Below are positions 6,990 through 12,562 of a stretch of DNA of 13,958 nucleotides, one piece after another. Position numbers and translations under genes: made by a program. The stretch is from Candidatus Woesearchaeota archaeon (lineage in GTDB: Archaea > Nanobdellota > Nanobdellia > SCGC-AAA011-G17 > UBA489): assembly GCA_030679025.1 (NCBI GenBank), contig JAUXTV010000098.1, positions 1 to 13,958 on the forward strand, given 5' to 3'. Every line of letters starts with the position of its first letter. The stretch's first letter is position 1. Below the pieces are notes generated by a model. It ran no database searches. It saw nothing but the letters and a program-made list of their open reading frames with translations, and was not told the DNA's origin.

Positions 6990-7319
6990 ATGTCAGACGA
7001 TCTCTTAAAAAAAGCTTACGAAGCTGTTGAAATTGCCCGCAAGACGGGAAAAATTAGAAAAGGTACTAATGAAACTACTAAGACCATAGAACGTGGTCAA
7101 GCTAAACTTGTTGTAGTTGCCAAAGACGCTAATCCTGCTGAAATTGTTATGCACTTGGGACCATTATGCGTTGAAAAGAAAGTTCCTTTTATTAAAGATG
7201 CTAGCAAAGAAGAATTAGGCGCAGCTGCAGGCTTAAGTGTTCCTACTGTTAGTGTTGCAATTATCCAAGAAGGCGATGCTGCAGACTTAATCAAAGAAAT
7301 CGCAGCTAAATTAAAATAA
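6990..7319 (+). CDS. rpl7ae: Ribosomal protein L7Ae (eL8)
   Basis: The 109-residue RNA-binding protein belongs to the L7Ae/L30e/S12e family. In archaea it serves in the 50S subunit, in box C/D and H/ACA guide RNPs and in RNase P, by binding kink-turns. The kink-turn recognition motif GTNETTK is at 25-31, followed by [28 protein letters not shown] (40-67) and the [16 protein letters not shown] loop (76-91). The length is slightly short but normal for archaea. It opens the operon rpl7ae-rps28e-rpl24e-ndk, a conserved archaeal order. In Sulfolobus, L7Ae represses its own mRNA through a kink-turn in the leader; the leader here has a suggestive but imperfect hairpin. Confidence 0.97.
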   Translation: MSDDLLKKAYEAVEIARKTGKIRKGTNETTKTIERGQAKLVVVAKDANPAEIVMHLGPLCVEKKVPFIKDASKEELGAAAGLSVPTVSVAIIQEGDAADLIKEIAAKLK

Positions 7320-7329
7320 GGTTTAAACT

Positions 7330-7677
7330 ATGGCAGAACAACCTCCTCAAAAACAAGCTCCACCAGCAGCTCAAGGCAAGAAGCCAGCTCCATCAGCGCA
7401 AGCTCCAGAGCAACAACCTGCCACACAACAAAAAGGAACTACTGTTAATTTTACTCCAGCCTTACCTGCAGTAGTTGAAGAAATTGTAGGGAGAACAGGC
7501 ACTCGAGGAGGCATTATTCAAGTTCGTTGCAAATTACTTGATGGTATTGATAAAGGAAAAGTCATGAGAAGAAATGTCAAAGGACCTATCAGAGAAAATG
7601 ATATTATTCTTTTACGAGAAACAGAAATTGAAGCTCGCAGCTTAACACAAAATTCTAAAGGTGGCAGAAAAACATGA
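7330..7677 (+). CDS. rps28e: Ribosomal protein S28e (eS28) with long P/Q/A-rich N-terminal extension
   Basis: Residues about 45-105 are the OB-fold S28e core: [20 protein letters not shown], then [39 protein letters not shown], including the signature [11 protein letters not shown] and ETExEAR. S28e sits on the platform of the 30S subunit near the mRNA exit. The usual archaeal protein is about 70 residues; here about 40 extra N-terminal residues rich in proline, glutamine and alanine (residues 4-37) precede it, and about 10 residues follow it. No internal ATG near the core start is seen, so the extension appears real. An AAGGT sequence lies 7 nt before the ATG. The stop overlaps the next start as ATGA. 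Confidence 0.95.
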   Translation: MAEQPPQKQAPPAAQGKKPAPSAQAPEQQPATQQKGTTVNFTPALPAVVEEIVGRTGTRGGIIQVRCKLLDGIDKGKVMRRNVKGPIRENDIILLRETEIEARSLTQNSKGGRKT

Positions 7678-7871
7678 CTTTCTGCAGTTTTTGCGGCGGC
7701 GAGATTACTCCTGGAACAGGCATTATGTATGTGCGCAATGACGCGAAGATCTTTCATTTTTGCGGCTCTAAATGCAGAAAACATGAACTTGTTTTAGGCA
7801 GAAAAGCTTTACGCACTCGATGGACACAACATAAAGAAACAACTGCTCCAGTAAAAGAAAAAACAAAATAA
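7674..7871 (+). CDS. rpl24e: Ribosomal protein L24e (eL24)
   Basis: The 65-residue zinc-ribbon protein of the 50S subunit has its four ligands in FCSFCG (C4, C7) and FCGSKC (C30, C34), with the typical [19 protein letters not shown] between them and a basic [11 protein letters not shown] segment after. The tail [10 protein letters not shown] is probably flexible. The start ATG overlaps the rps28e stop by 4 nt, giving coupled translation. Length and order match other archaea. Confidence 0.96.
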   Translation: MTFCSFCGGEITPGTGIMYVRNDAKIFHFCGSKCRKHELVLGRKALRTRWTQHKETTAPVKEKTK

Positions 7872-7878
7872 AAGAAAA

Positions 7879-8442
7879 ATGATTGAACGCACTTTAATTC
7901 TTGTCAAACACGACGGTGTTGTCAGAGGATTAATAGGAGAAATTCTCAAACGTTTTGAACATATCGGCTTAAAGATAGTTGGCTTGAAAATGGTCAAGGC
8001 TACTGATCACATTGCTGGTAATCATTATGTTGTTACAGAAGAATGGGCAAATGCTTTAGCAGAAAAAACTAAGAAAAGTTATGCTGAAAAAGGCATTGAG
8101 ATGAAGGAAACACCTAAGCAAATTGCAGATCGCGTTCAACGCATGAACAAAATATTCTTACAAGAAGGGCCTATTGTTGCTATAGTCTTAGAAGGACCTC
8201 ATGCTGTAGACCTTGGCAGAAAAATTGTTGGCTCTACTGAACCTAGACAAGCTTTGCCCGGAACTATTCGAGGAGACTTTTCCTTAGACAGCTATGCTGT
8301 AAGTGACAAGAAAAAGAGAAGTGTTCGCAATTTAGTGCATGCCTCTGGAACACCAGCAGAAGCAGACAGAGAAATCGCGCTTTGGTTTACACAACAAGAA
8401 TTGTATTCCTATACTGGATTGCATGACCATCACCTTTATTAA
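7879..8442 (+). CDS. ndk: Nucleoside diphosphate kinase with an insertion
   Basis: The 187-residue enzyme moves the terminal phosphate of ATP to other nucleoside diphosphates through a phosphohistidine. The active-site histidine is H154 in NLVHASGTPAEADREI; GTIRGDF (128-134) and the final short helix are typical. Two departures are visible. The near-invariant KPDG reads KHDG (10-13). Between YVVTEEW (50-56) and GPIVAIVLEGP (97-107) there are about 30 more residues than in the usual 150-residue protein (charged, helical, KTKKSYAEKGIEMKETPKQ), in the lid region that covers the nucleotide. A similar insertion occurs in some archaeal NDP kinases. The gene starts 7 nt after rpl24e without a clear ribosome binding site. 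Confidence 0.95.
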   Translation: MIERTLILVKHDGVVRGLIGEILKRFEHIGLKIVGLKMVKATDHIAGNHYVVTEEWANALAEKTKKSYAEKGIEMKETPKQIADRVQRMNKIFLQEGPIVAIVLEGPHAVDLGRKIVGSTEPRQALPGTIRGDFSLDSYAVSDKKKRSVRNLVHASGTPAEADREIALWFTQQELYSYTGLHDHHLY

Positions 8443-8452
8443 TTCCAAAATC

Positions 8453-8456
8453 GAGG
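8453..8456 (+). promoter_or_regulatory. Shine-Dalgarno deciding the GTG start of the Hsp20-like gene
   Basis: GAGG ends 7 nt before GTG 8464 and supports a GTG start there, 21 nt after the ndk stop. Confidence 0.55.
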
Positions 8457-8463
8457 CATTACT

Positions 8464-8844
8464 GTGGGAAAGCGTACAAAAAAAGGATTATCATTTCTCG
8501 AACAAACAGATCTCAATAGATTTGTCAAAATAATTAAAAAGAATATTAATACTGTGCGCAAAGCTATGGGTCAATTCGAAGAACCTTATAGTGAAATGTC
8601 ACAAAACTTCAAAGAAATTTTTATTAAAGTTACTTTGCCTGATATTGAAAAAAAATATTTAACCTTGAAGATGATTGGCAAGAGTGTAGAAATTCTAGCA
8701 GAACAAAAAGATAATGGCAAACACATTAAAACTTATTATCGCTCTATAGATTTGCCTTCCACTGCAGATATTCTGAATGCCTCAGCAAAATATATAGGTG
8801 ATACTCTTTTTATCAGGGTTCCACAATCTTTTACTCGTGAATAA
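8464..8844 (+). CDS. Small heat-shock-like (Hsp20/alpha-crystallin fold) protein
   Basis: The 126-residue product has a charged helical N-terminal arm (1-45) and an alpha-crystallin-like beta-sandwich at about 50-120: FIKVTLPDIEKKYLTLKMIGKSVEILAE, then YYRSIDLPSTADILNASAKYIGDTLFIRVP. The pattern of LP-x-I/V-E-K, a short strand with AE, YxRxIxLP and a final xLxIxVP strand matches Hsp20-family holdases. It ends almost at the last strand (QSFTRE) and lacks the usual C-terminal IxI tail used for oligomer assembly, so a small oligomer or a CS-domain co-chaperone-like role is possible. It follows ndk at 21 nt with no promoter of its own seen, so it is probably the last gene of the rpl7ae operon. 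The 3' end overlaps the convergent 34-aa gene by 14 nt. Confidence 0.75.
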   Translation: MGKRTKKGLSFLEQTDLNRFVKIIKKNINTVRKAMGQFEEPYSEMSQNFKEIFIKVTLPDIEKKYLTLKMIGKSVEILAEQKDNGKHIKTYYRSIDLPSTADILNASAKYIGDTLFIRVPQSFTRE

Positions 8845-8935
8845 TTTCTATGTCTATAGGATATAAAGGTCTTTCCCCAACATTCCTTCTTTTTTTCAGC
8901 GCTTCTTTCTTGTTGTTTAGTTTATCTTGTTGCAT
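8831..8935 (-). CDS. 34-residue basic protein, last gene of the small-protein operon
   Basis: ATG 8935-8933 lies one base after the TAA of the zinc-ribbon gene (TAACATG) and is preceded by GAAGGA. The product begins MQQDKLNNKKEALKKRRNVG and ends in a short proline-containing hydrophobic segment (PLYPIDIEIIHE). It is lysine/arginine-rich in the first half. The coupling and ribosome binding site are the support; no homology is recognised. It could be a chance frame. Its end overlaps the convergent Hsp20-like gene by 14 nt. Confidence 0.45.
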   Translation of the reverse strand: MQQDKLNNKKEALKKRRNVGERPLYPIDIEIIHE

Positions 8936-8936
8936 G

Positions 8937-9080
8937 TTATCCTTCAAATTGTCGATGATAGACAGGTACAATTACACCCTTTCCAGTCTCTCGTTCACAT
9001 TCCCTACATACATATGGGTTCGAGCGAGCACTTTTCATTACCGGAGACATGCAAGTTATACACTTTCTATATCTGCTCAT
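8937..9080 (-). CDS. 47-residue zinc-ribbon protein
   Basis: The product begins MSRYRKCITCMSPVMKS and contains two CxxC knuckles (C7/C10 and C25/C28, 14 residues apart), followed by a basic and hydrophobic tail (GKGVIVPVYHRQFEG). This is a complete small zinc-ribbon fold; such proteins may bind nucleic acid or a partner protein. ATG 9080 was chosen because TGAGGAATAAC precedes it and it lies one base after the stop of the acidic protein; the longer frame from 9143 would overlap that gene for most of its length. The function is unknown. A pairing with the acidic protein just upstream is likely. Confidence 0.72.
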   Translation of the reverse strand: MSRYRKCITCMSPVMKSARSNPYVCRECERETGKGVIVPVYHRQFEG

Positions 9081-9081
9081 G

Positions 9082-9252
9082 TTATTCCTCATCAAAGCCC
9101 ATGTAACCAACCATAAAGGCTTCTTCTTCATCTGAGATTTCATCGTCTTCTAAGAGCAACTCGATTTCACTCTCATTATAAAAATCATCTTTGTCGAGTT
9201 CATCAAATAGCCCTCTCCTATCACTCTCCATTTTTCCTTTTTTTATAGTCAT
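9082..9252 (-). CDS. 56-residue acidic protein, first gene of the small-protein operon
   Basis: The frame runs from ATG 9252 to TAA 9084-9082. The protein starts MTIKKGKMESDRRGLFDELD and is strongly acidic through its middle, ending in a SDEEEAFMVGYMGFDEE segment that looks like a short amphipathic helix. An alternative start is ATG 9231. GGGGGGTGGAG just before ATG 9252 acts as the ribosome binding site and favours the longer form. One base separates its stop from the zinc-ribbon start. The strong acidic/basic complementarity with the next two proteins suggests a complex. I recall similar EEEAFMxGY endings in small archaeal proteins but can give no name. Confidence 0.65.
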   Translation of the reverse strand: MTIKKGKMESDRRGLFDELDKDDFYNESEIELLLEDDEISDEEEAFMVGYMGFDEE

Positions 9253-9306
9253 TGACTCCACCCCCCTGTTCGGTGATTTCTTTGATAAAAGGATATAGGA
9301 GATAGA

Positions 9307-9316
9307 TTTATATATA
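9307..9316. promoter_or_regulatory. Shared TATA region between the small-protein operon and the PhoU-like gene
   Basis: TTTATATATA reads as a TATA box in both directions. Plus-strand transcription would begin near 9337, about 55 nt before ATG 9393. Minus-strand transcription would begin near 9285, about 33 nt before ATG 9252. A second plus-strand candidate, TCTATATATC, lies at 9329-9338. Confidence 0.45.
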
Positions 9317-9322
9317 GGTGTC

Positions 9323-9339
9323 TGATATTCTATATATCA
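9323..9339. promoter_or_regulatory. Inverted repeat, possible operator
   Basis: TGATAT and ATATCA are perfect inverted arms separated by 5 nt, lying around the expected transcription start of the AbrB-PhoU gene. This is a reasonable place for autoregulation by its AbrB-type domain, but AT-rich DNA gives such repeats by chance. Confidence 0.3.
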
Positions 9340-9392
9340 AGGATATACTTTCAGAAAATATTTTGAAACTATATTCATTTGGGGGAATATGC

Positions 9393-10361
9393 ATGGATTA
9401 TAGACGACTCATCAAATTTGGCAATAGTTCTTATGTAGTATCCATTCCAAAAGACTGGCTGAAAAAAAATAATTTGGAAAAAGGTGATATGATTTACATG
9501 AATGAGAACAGCAATAATGAAATTGTTCTTACCTCTAAGATAGAAGAAACTGGGCCAGAGTCTTTAACTATTACTCTCGATATTGATTCTTTTGATGAGA
9601 CGGATATTGAACGTCGCGTGACATCCAAATATCTTGCTGGGTATGACACTTTTATTCTCCAAGGAGAAAAAACACTTCGTGAAAAACAAACTTTTATTCG
9701 TGCTTTACTCAATAACTTGATGGCTTTGGAAATTATAGAACAAACAAAAAATAAGATTGTCGCCAAAGATTTTCTTAACCCTTCAGAAATCTCTTTTAAG
9801 ACCATTGTAAGGCGAATTGACACTATTTTGCGTTCTATGTTTGAAGATCTTCAAAACCTTTCCTTGGAAGATGATTCTTCTGATTTACTTCGCAGAGATA
9901 AAGACATCAATCGCCTAGCTTATCTTTCTGAACGTATCGTTAAAAAGTGCATTGCATATCCTCCTCTTGCAAAACGATTAGAAATGAATACTTCCCAGCT
10001 TTTGTTCTATAGAGAAATAATCCAACAATTAGAGCTCATAGGTGATGAGATTAAACGTATTGGTAGAAGTATCTTACAGTCAGGACAGACTGCTAAAAAA
10101 CTGCCAGATTATTTTTCTATTTTTGAGAAAATTCATAAGCTTTATCTTGAAGTTATGAAATCTATCTATACTCATGATGAAAGTCTTGCATATCTTCTTG
10201 CTAGAGAACGTGAAAAAGTTCTAGATATGTGCAATGCTGCTCTTAAAAGATGCAAGGATCCTTACTTATTTTCAGCGTATGAACGTCTTAAGACGACGGT
10301 AGTCCTTATTCGCAATCTTGTTCGTTTAGTCTATAGGGAAGAAGGAAAATATATGGCTTAA
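9393..10361 (+). CDS. AbrB/SpoVT-type DNA-binding and PhoU-domain regulator
   Basis: The 322-residue protein has an N-terminal swapped-hairpin AbrB-like domain (1-50: RRLIKFGNSSYVVSIPKDWLKKNNLEKGDMIYM, the usual K-x-G-x-S/T-xxVxIPKxW...L..GD) and a C-terminal helical PhoU-like half (about 130-315) with acidic motifs typical of metal-binding three-helix bundles (DKDINRLAYLSER, LELIGDEIKRIGRSI). This architecture is common in archaea and is annotated as a phosphate-uptake regulator; the target genes are not visible here, and no Pst transporter is in the window. The start was set at ATG 9393, after GGGGGAAT; the frame extends back to a GTG at 9318, but that lies within the promoter region. It is divergent from the small-protein operon. 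Confidence 0.88.
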   Translation: MDYRRLIKFGNSSYVVSIPKDWLKKNNLEKGDMIYMNENSNNEIVLTSKIEETGPESLTITLDIDSFDETDIERRVTSKYLAGYDTFILQGEKTLREKQTFIRALLNNLMALEIIEQTKNKIVAKDFLNPSEISFKTIVRRIDTILRSMFEDLQNLSLEDDSSDLLRRDKDINRLAYLSERIVKKCIAYPPLAKRLEMNTSQLLFYREIIQQLELIGDEIKRIGRSILQSGQTAKKLPDYFSIFEKIHKLYLEVMKSIYTHDESLAYLLAREREKVLDMCNAALKRCKDPYLFSAYERLKTTVVLIRNLVRLVYREEGKYMA

Positions 10362-10366
10362 GGCAA

Positions 10367-10377
10367 GTTTTATAAAT
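10367..10377 (+). promoter_or_regulatory. TATA box of the kinase-NUDIX cassette
   Basis: GTTTTATAAAT follows the PhoU-like stop by 5 nt. Transcription would start near 10398, just before the GGAGAGGTGA ribosome binding site, so the cassette has its own promoter. Confidence 0.6.
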
Positions 10378-10400
10378 GCTTTCCTAACGGGAAAGATATG

Positions 10401-10410
10401 GGAGAGGTGA
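10401..10410 (+). promoter_or_regulatory. Shine-Dalgarno of the kinase cassette, with unusual spacing
   Basis: GGAGAGGTGA ends 11 nt before the kinase ATG (10422), longer than usual. Two nearer ATGs (10412 and 10415) in another frame lie at or near good spacing and open a 16-codon reading frame. Confidence 0.55.
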
Positions 10411-10411
10411 A

Positions 10412-10462
10412 ATGATGAAATATGGTACCTGTCGAAACTACACCGGATTTGAAGTGGATTAG
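10412..10462 (+). CDS. Possible 16-residue overlapping leader peptide
   Basis: ATG 10412 (or 10415) opens MMKYGTCRNYTGFEVD, ending in TAG 10460-10462 inside the kinase gene in another frame. It is better placed behind GGAGAGGTGA than the kinase start is. It could dampen or couple kinase translation, or simply be an accident of the sequence. Confidence 0.25.
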   Translation: MMKYGTCRNYTGFEVD

Positions 10463-11843
10463 ATCTCTAGTAACTCCTAAATTTCTTCAAAGTGTTCTCC
10501 CTAAATCTTTTGATCTTTCTTCAGATGCTCGAATTAACCCTGAACTAATTTATTGCGGCACACACTCAGAAGTCTATAAAGTTACTGTTAAATCTTCTGA
10601 TCGCCTCCGTGAAAGCAAAGCTTTTGTTGTTAAACGATTTCTTTCTCCAGATGAGAGCATACCTATGCACCCTGGTGTTCCTACTTCAGCAAAACCTTTA
10701 GATCAATGGGAATATATTAATCTTACACGTCTTCATGAGATTGATCCTAATCAACCTGAACCTTTTTTGCATAACTCTTCAGATCATTTAGTTGTTATGG
10801 AAGCTCTTAACGGATCCTATAATAAACGTTTCGAAGCACAATATCGGGCTTTTAAACGAATGCGAAGTCAGAGAAAAAGAGAAAGTTTAGTTCAGGAAGT
10901 ACAGCATGATTTGGAAACTGTTCTGGATCAAGCCCATACCACTCTGGCAGGAATTTCACAATTAGCCAGATCAAAACCTGGCGATGTTTGTCTTCGATCA
11001 CATGATTATTTCGATTTTCTTAATATTTTGGATGAAAATTTCAATGCTTTTTTTAGAACTGCAGACCATCTTGCTTTCCCTCATGAAGATAAAAAAATAC
11101 TCACTCAATTATTAACTAATTCTCTGGCTCGGGATAATCGTTTAACTGGATGGAGAAATAGATATACTCGTGAACGTCCAGCATTAGCAGATTACTTAGG
11201 TGCTTCTGAAGGAGTCATTCATCGAGATTTCCGTCCGGATAATATTCTTTATCGTTCAAGAGATGGCTCTGACTCACCAACTTCTTTTGCACTCTGCGAT
11301 CTTACAGACATGAGTTGGGGGCCTATTGATTTAGATATGATCTCTCTCTTGATGGATCCTCGATTCAAAGCTATGTTTTCACTAGATCAGCGTTTTGACA
11401 TTTATAACAAACAATTTGATACTTTAGTTTCAAGACATTCTCCTGAATTGATGATTCATCTTACTAGAGAACAACGATTTGATTTAGGATCTACAGCGGT
11501 TCTTTTCAACAATATAGGAAGGGTGTTTACTTATCTTTCCGGAGTATCTAACGTCTCTAAAAATCCTCCCTCTGGCATTTCTCATCTTCCTCTTGGAACA
11601 CCTGAACATTATTTTGTAGCACAATATCTTTCTTTGCTTCAAGTTTTAAAGAACTCCAGACAACAATTTCCTCGTTTATATGCAGGTGCACTCTCATTTA
11701 TTCCTGAACAAAGTCGACCTAAAATTATCAACCCACTTTCTAATCCTTTAAGAAAAGACGACCCTTCACATATTTTACTTAGACTCTATCAAAGAGGAAA
11801 GCGTCTTTCTGAACGTCTTTTTTCAGGCATTAGTACTTCATGA
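10422..11843 (+). CDS. Phosphotransferase with APH/protein-kinase-like fold, substrate unknown
   Basis: The 473-residue protein carries the parts of a kinase in order: a glycine-poor nucleotide loop CGTHSEVYKV (45-54), lysine K71 in FVVKRF, glutamates in a following helix (E98 or E106), a hinge-like LVVMEAL (123-129), a long basic helical insertion (130-260), the catalytic loop HRDFRPDNIL (267-276; D269, N274), and a metal-binding CDLTD (292-296; D293) in place of DFG, then WGPIDLDMISLL as in aminoglycoside phosphotransferases. All catalytic residues are present, so it should be active on a small molecule or protein. The first in-frame start is ATG 10422, since a TGA lies at 10416-10418. It overlaps the NUDIX-like gene by 4 nt, so the two are made together. 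The C-terminal 150 residues are helical and unrecognised. Resistance, metabolite phosphorylation or signalling are all possible. Confidence 0.8.
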   Translation: MVPVETTPDLKWIRSLVTPKFLQSVLPKSFDLSSDARINPELIYCGTHSEVYKVTVKSSDRLRESKAFVVKRFLSPDESIPMHPGVPTSAKPLDQWEYINLTRLHEIDPNQPEPFLHNSSDHLVVMEALNGSYNKRFEAQYRAFKRMRSQRKRESLVQEVQHDLETVLDQAHTTLAGISQLARSKPGDVCLRSHDYFDFLNILDENFNAFFRTADHLAFPHEDKKILTQLLTNSLARDNRLTGWRNRYTRERPALADYLGASEGVIHRDFRPDNILYRSRDGSDSPTSFALCDLTDMSWGPIDLDMISLLMDPRFKAMFSLDQRFDIYNKQFDTLVSRHSPELMIHLTREQRFDLGSTAVLFNNIGRVFTYLSGVSNVSKNPPSGISHLPLGTPEHYFVAQYLSLLQVLKNSRQQFPRLYAGALSFIPEQSRPKIINPLSNPLRKDDPSHILLRLYQRGKRLSERLFSGISTS

Positions 11844-12514
11844 ATTCTTCAACTATTCCAATTAGGATAAGTTGCGCAGGTCTTATTAAAATTGTTCTCC
11901 AAGAAGATAGGTTTTTAGGAACTATTAATGAAAATAGCTTACGCCAAGGGAGGTTTGTTTATACTCCTCCAGGAGGCAGCTTTCATTATTTTGGAAAAAC
12001 GACGAGGGATTATTTAGAAAAAGAATTAGGTTTAATTTTTCAAGAAAATAAAAAAGATTTGCGTTTGTTATTGCCTGAGACTGTTGAACGACGAAGAGTT
12101 GCTTTAGAATCTTTTGCTACTTGGTTTTCACGTCGCAAACGTAGGGAAATTACTCCTTCTCGAGAACTTTATGAAGAACTTATAGACGAGCAACAAGTTC
12201 TTTCTCTTCAACGTCATGGATTTCCTAAACTTCATTTTATTGGTACTGCCCGTATACAATTACAAACTTCACGAGGCGGACAAAAAGGAGAATTAACGGA
12301 ATATTTCTGGGAGATATTTGAAGCTCAACTTACCCATGTTTCACGCAGACTTCTTGAAAGAGGAATTAAACAAAAATACCCCTTTGTTCATCTTCTTACC
12401 AGGGAAGAAATTGCCCGTGGCATAACTGATCGTGAAATACGCTGTGGCGATTATAAAGGTCACATTGCTATAGCCCCTTCTTTTAACTATCTTATAGCTT
12501 CCAAACCTTTTTAA
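11840..12514 (+). CDS. NUDIX-fold protein resembling SMODS-associated NUDIX domains
   Basis: The 224-residue protein starts IPIRISCAGLIKIVLQEDRFL (6-26), a typical first strand pair of NUDIX folds, then TPPGG (42-46) and, after an unusually long insertion of about 60 residues, the Nudix-box part SRELYEELIDEQQVL (107-121; R108, E109, E112, E113). In a standard Nudix box the glycines and the REx2EE helix are adjacent, so the split box is notable. The stretch DLRLLLPE...FATWFSRRKRREITPSRELYEELI resembles, from memory, the SMODS-associated NUDIX family linked to nucleotide-second-messenger defence genes; this needs a profile search. The metal-binding glutamates are kept, so hydrolysis of a nucleoside diphosphate derivative is plausible. 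ATG 11840 overlaps the kinase stop as ATGA. The stop lies within the infB promoter. Confidence 0.72.
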   Translation: MNSSTIPIRISCAGLIKIVLQEDRFLGTINENSLRQGRFVYTPPGGSFHYFGKTTRDYLEKELGLIFQENKKDLRLLLPETVERRRVALESFATWFSRRKRREITPSRELYEELIDEQQVLSLQRHGFPKLHFIGTARIQLQTSRGGQKGELTEYFWEIFEAQLTHVSRRLLERGIKQKYPFVHLLTREEIARGITDREIRCGDYKGHIAIAPSFNYLIASKPF

Positions 12515-12515
12515 A
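12503..12515 (+). promoter_or_regulatory. BRE/TATA promoter of infB
   Basis: AAACCTTTTTAAA is identical to 6921-6933 before rpl7ae. It covers the last codons of the NUDIX gene; transcription should start near 12537, about 26 nt before the infB ATG. Confidence 0.62.
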
Positions 12516-12542
12516 CGATTTTACCTTCTCATTAGCAGTTAA

Positions 12543-12553
12543 GAGGTGAAGGA
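12543..12553 (+). promoter_or_regulatory. Ribosome binding site of infB
   Basis: GAGGTGAAGGA lies 9-13 nt before ATG 12563 and offers two overlapping Shine-Dalgarno cores (GAGGTGA, AAGGA). Confidence 0.55.
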
Positions 12554-12562
12554 AAGCAACCT

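Noticed and set aside
8850..9116. An 88-aa plus-strand frame (starts MSIGYKGLSPTF)
   Set aside because: It lies opposite the three coupled small minus-strand genes, which have ribosome binding sites and a CxxC zinc ribbon. It looks like their shadow.
9081..9143. N-terminal extension of the zinc-ribbon protein to ATG 9143
   Set aside because: It would overlap the acidic-protein gene in another frame. ATG 9080 has its own ribosome binding site.
9318..9392. GTG start 25 codons upstream for the AbrB-PhoU protein
   Set aside because: It falls among the promoter elements. The AbrB domain begins right at ATG 9393, which has GGGGGAAT before it.
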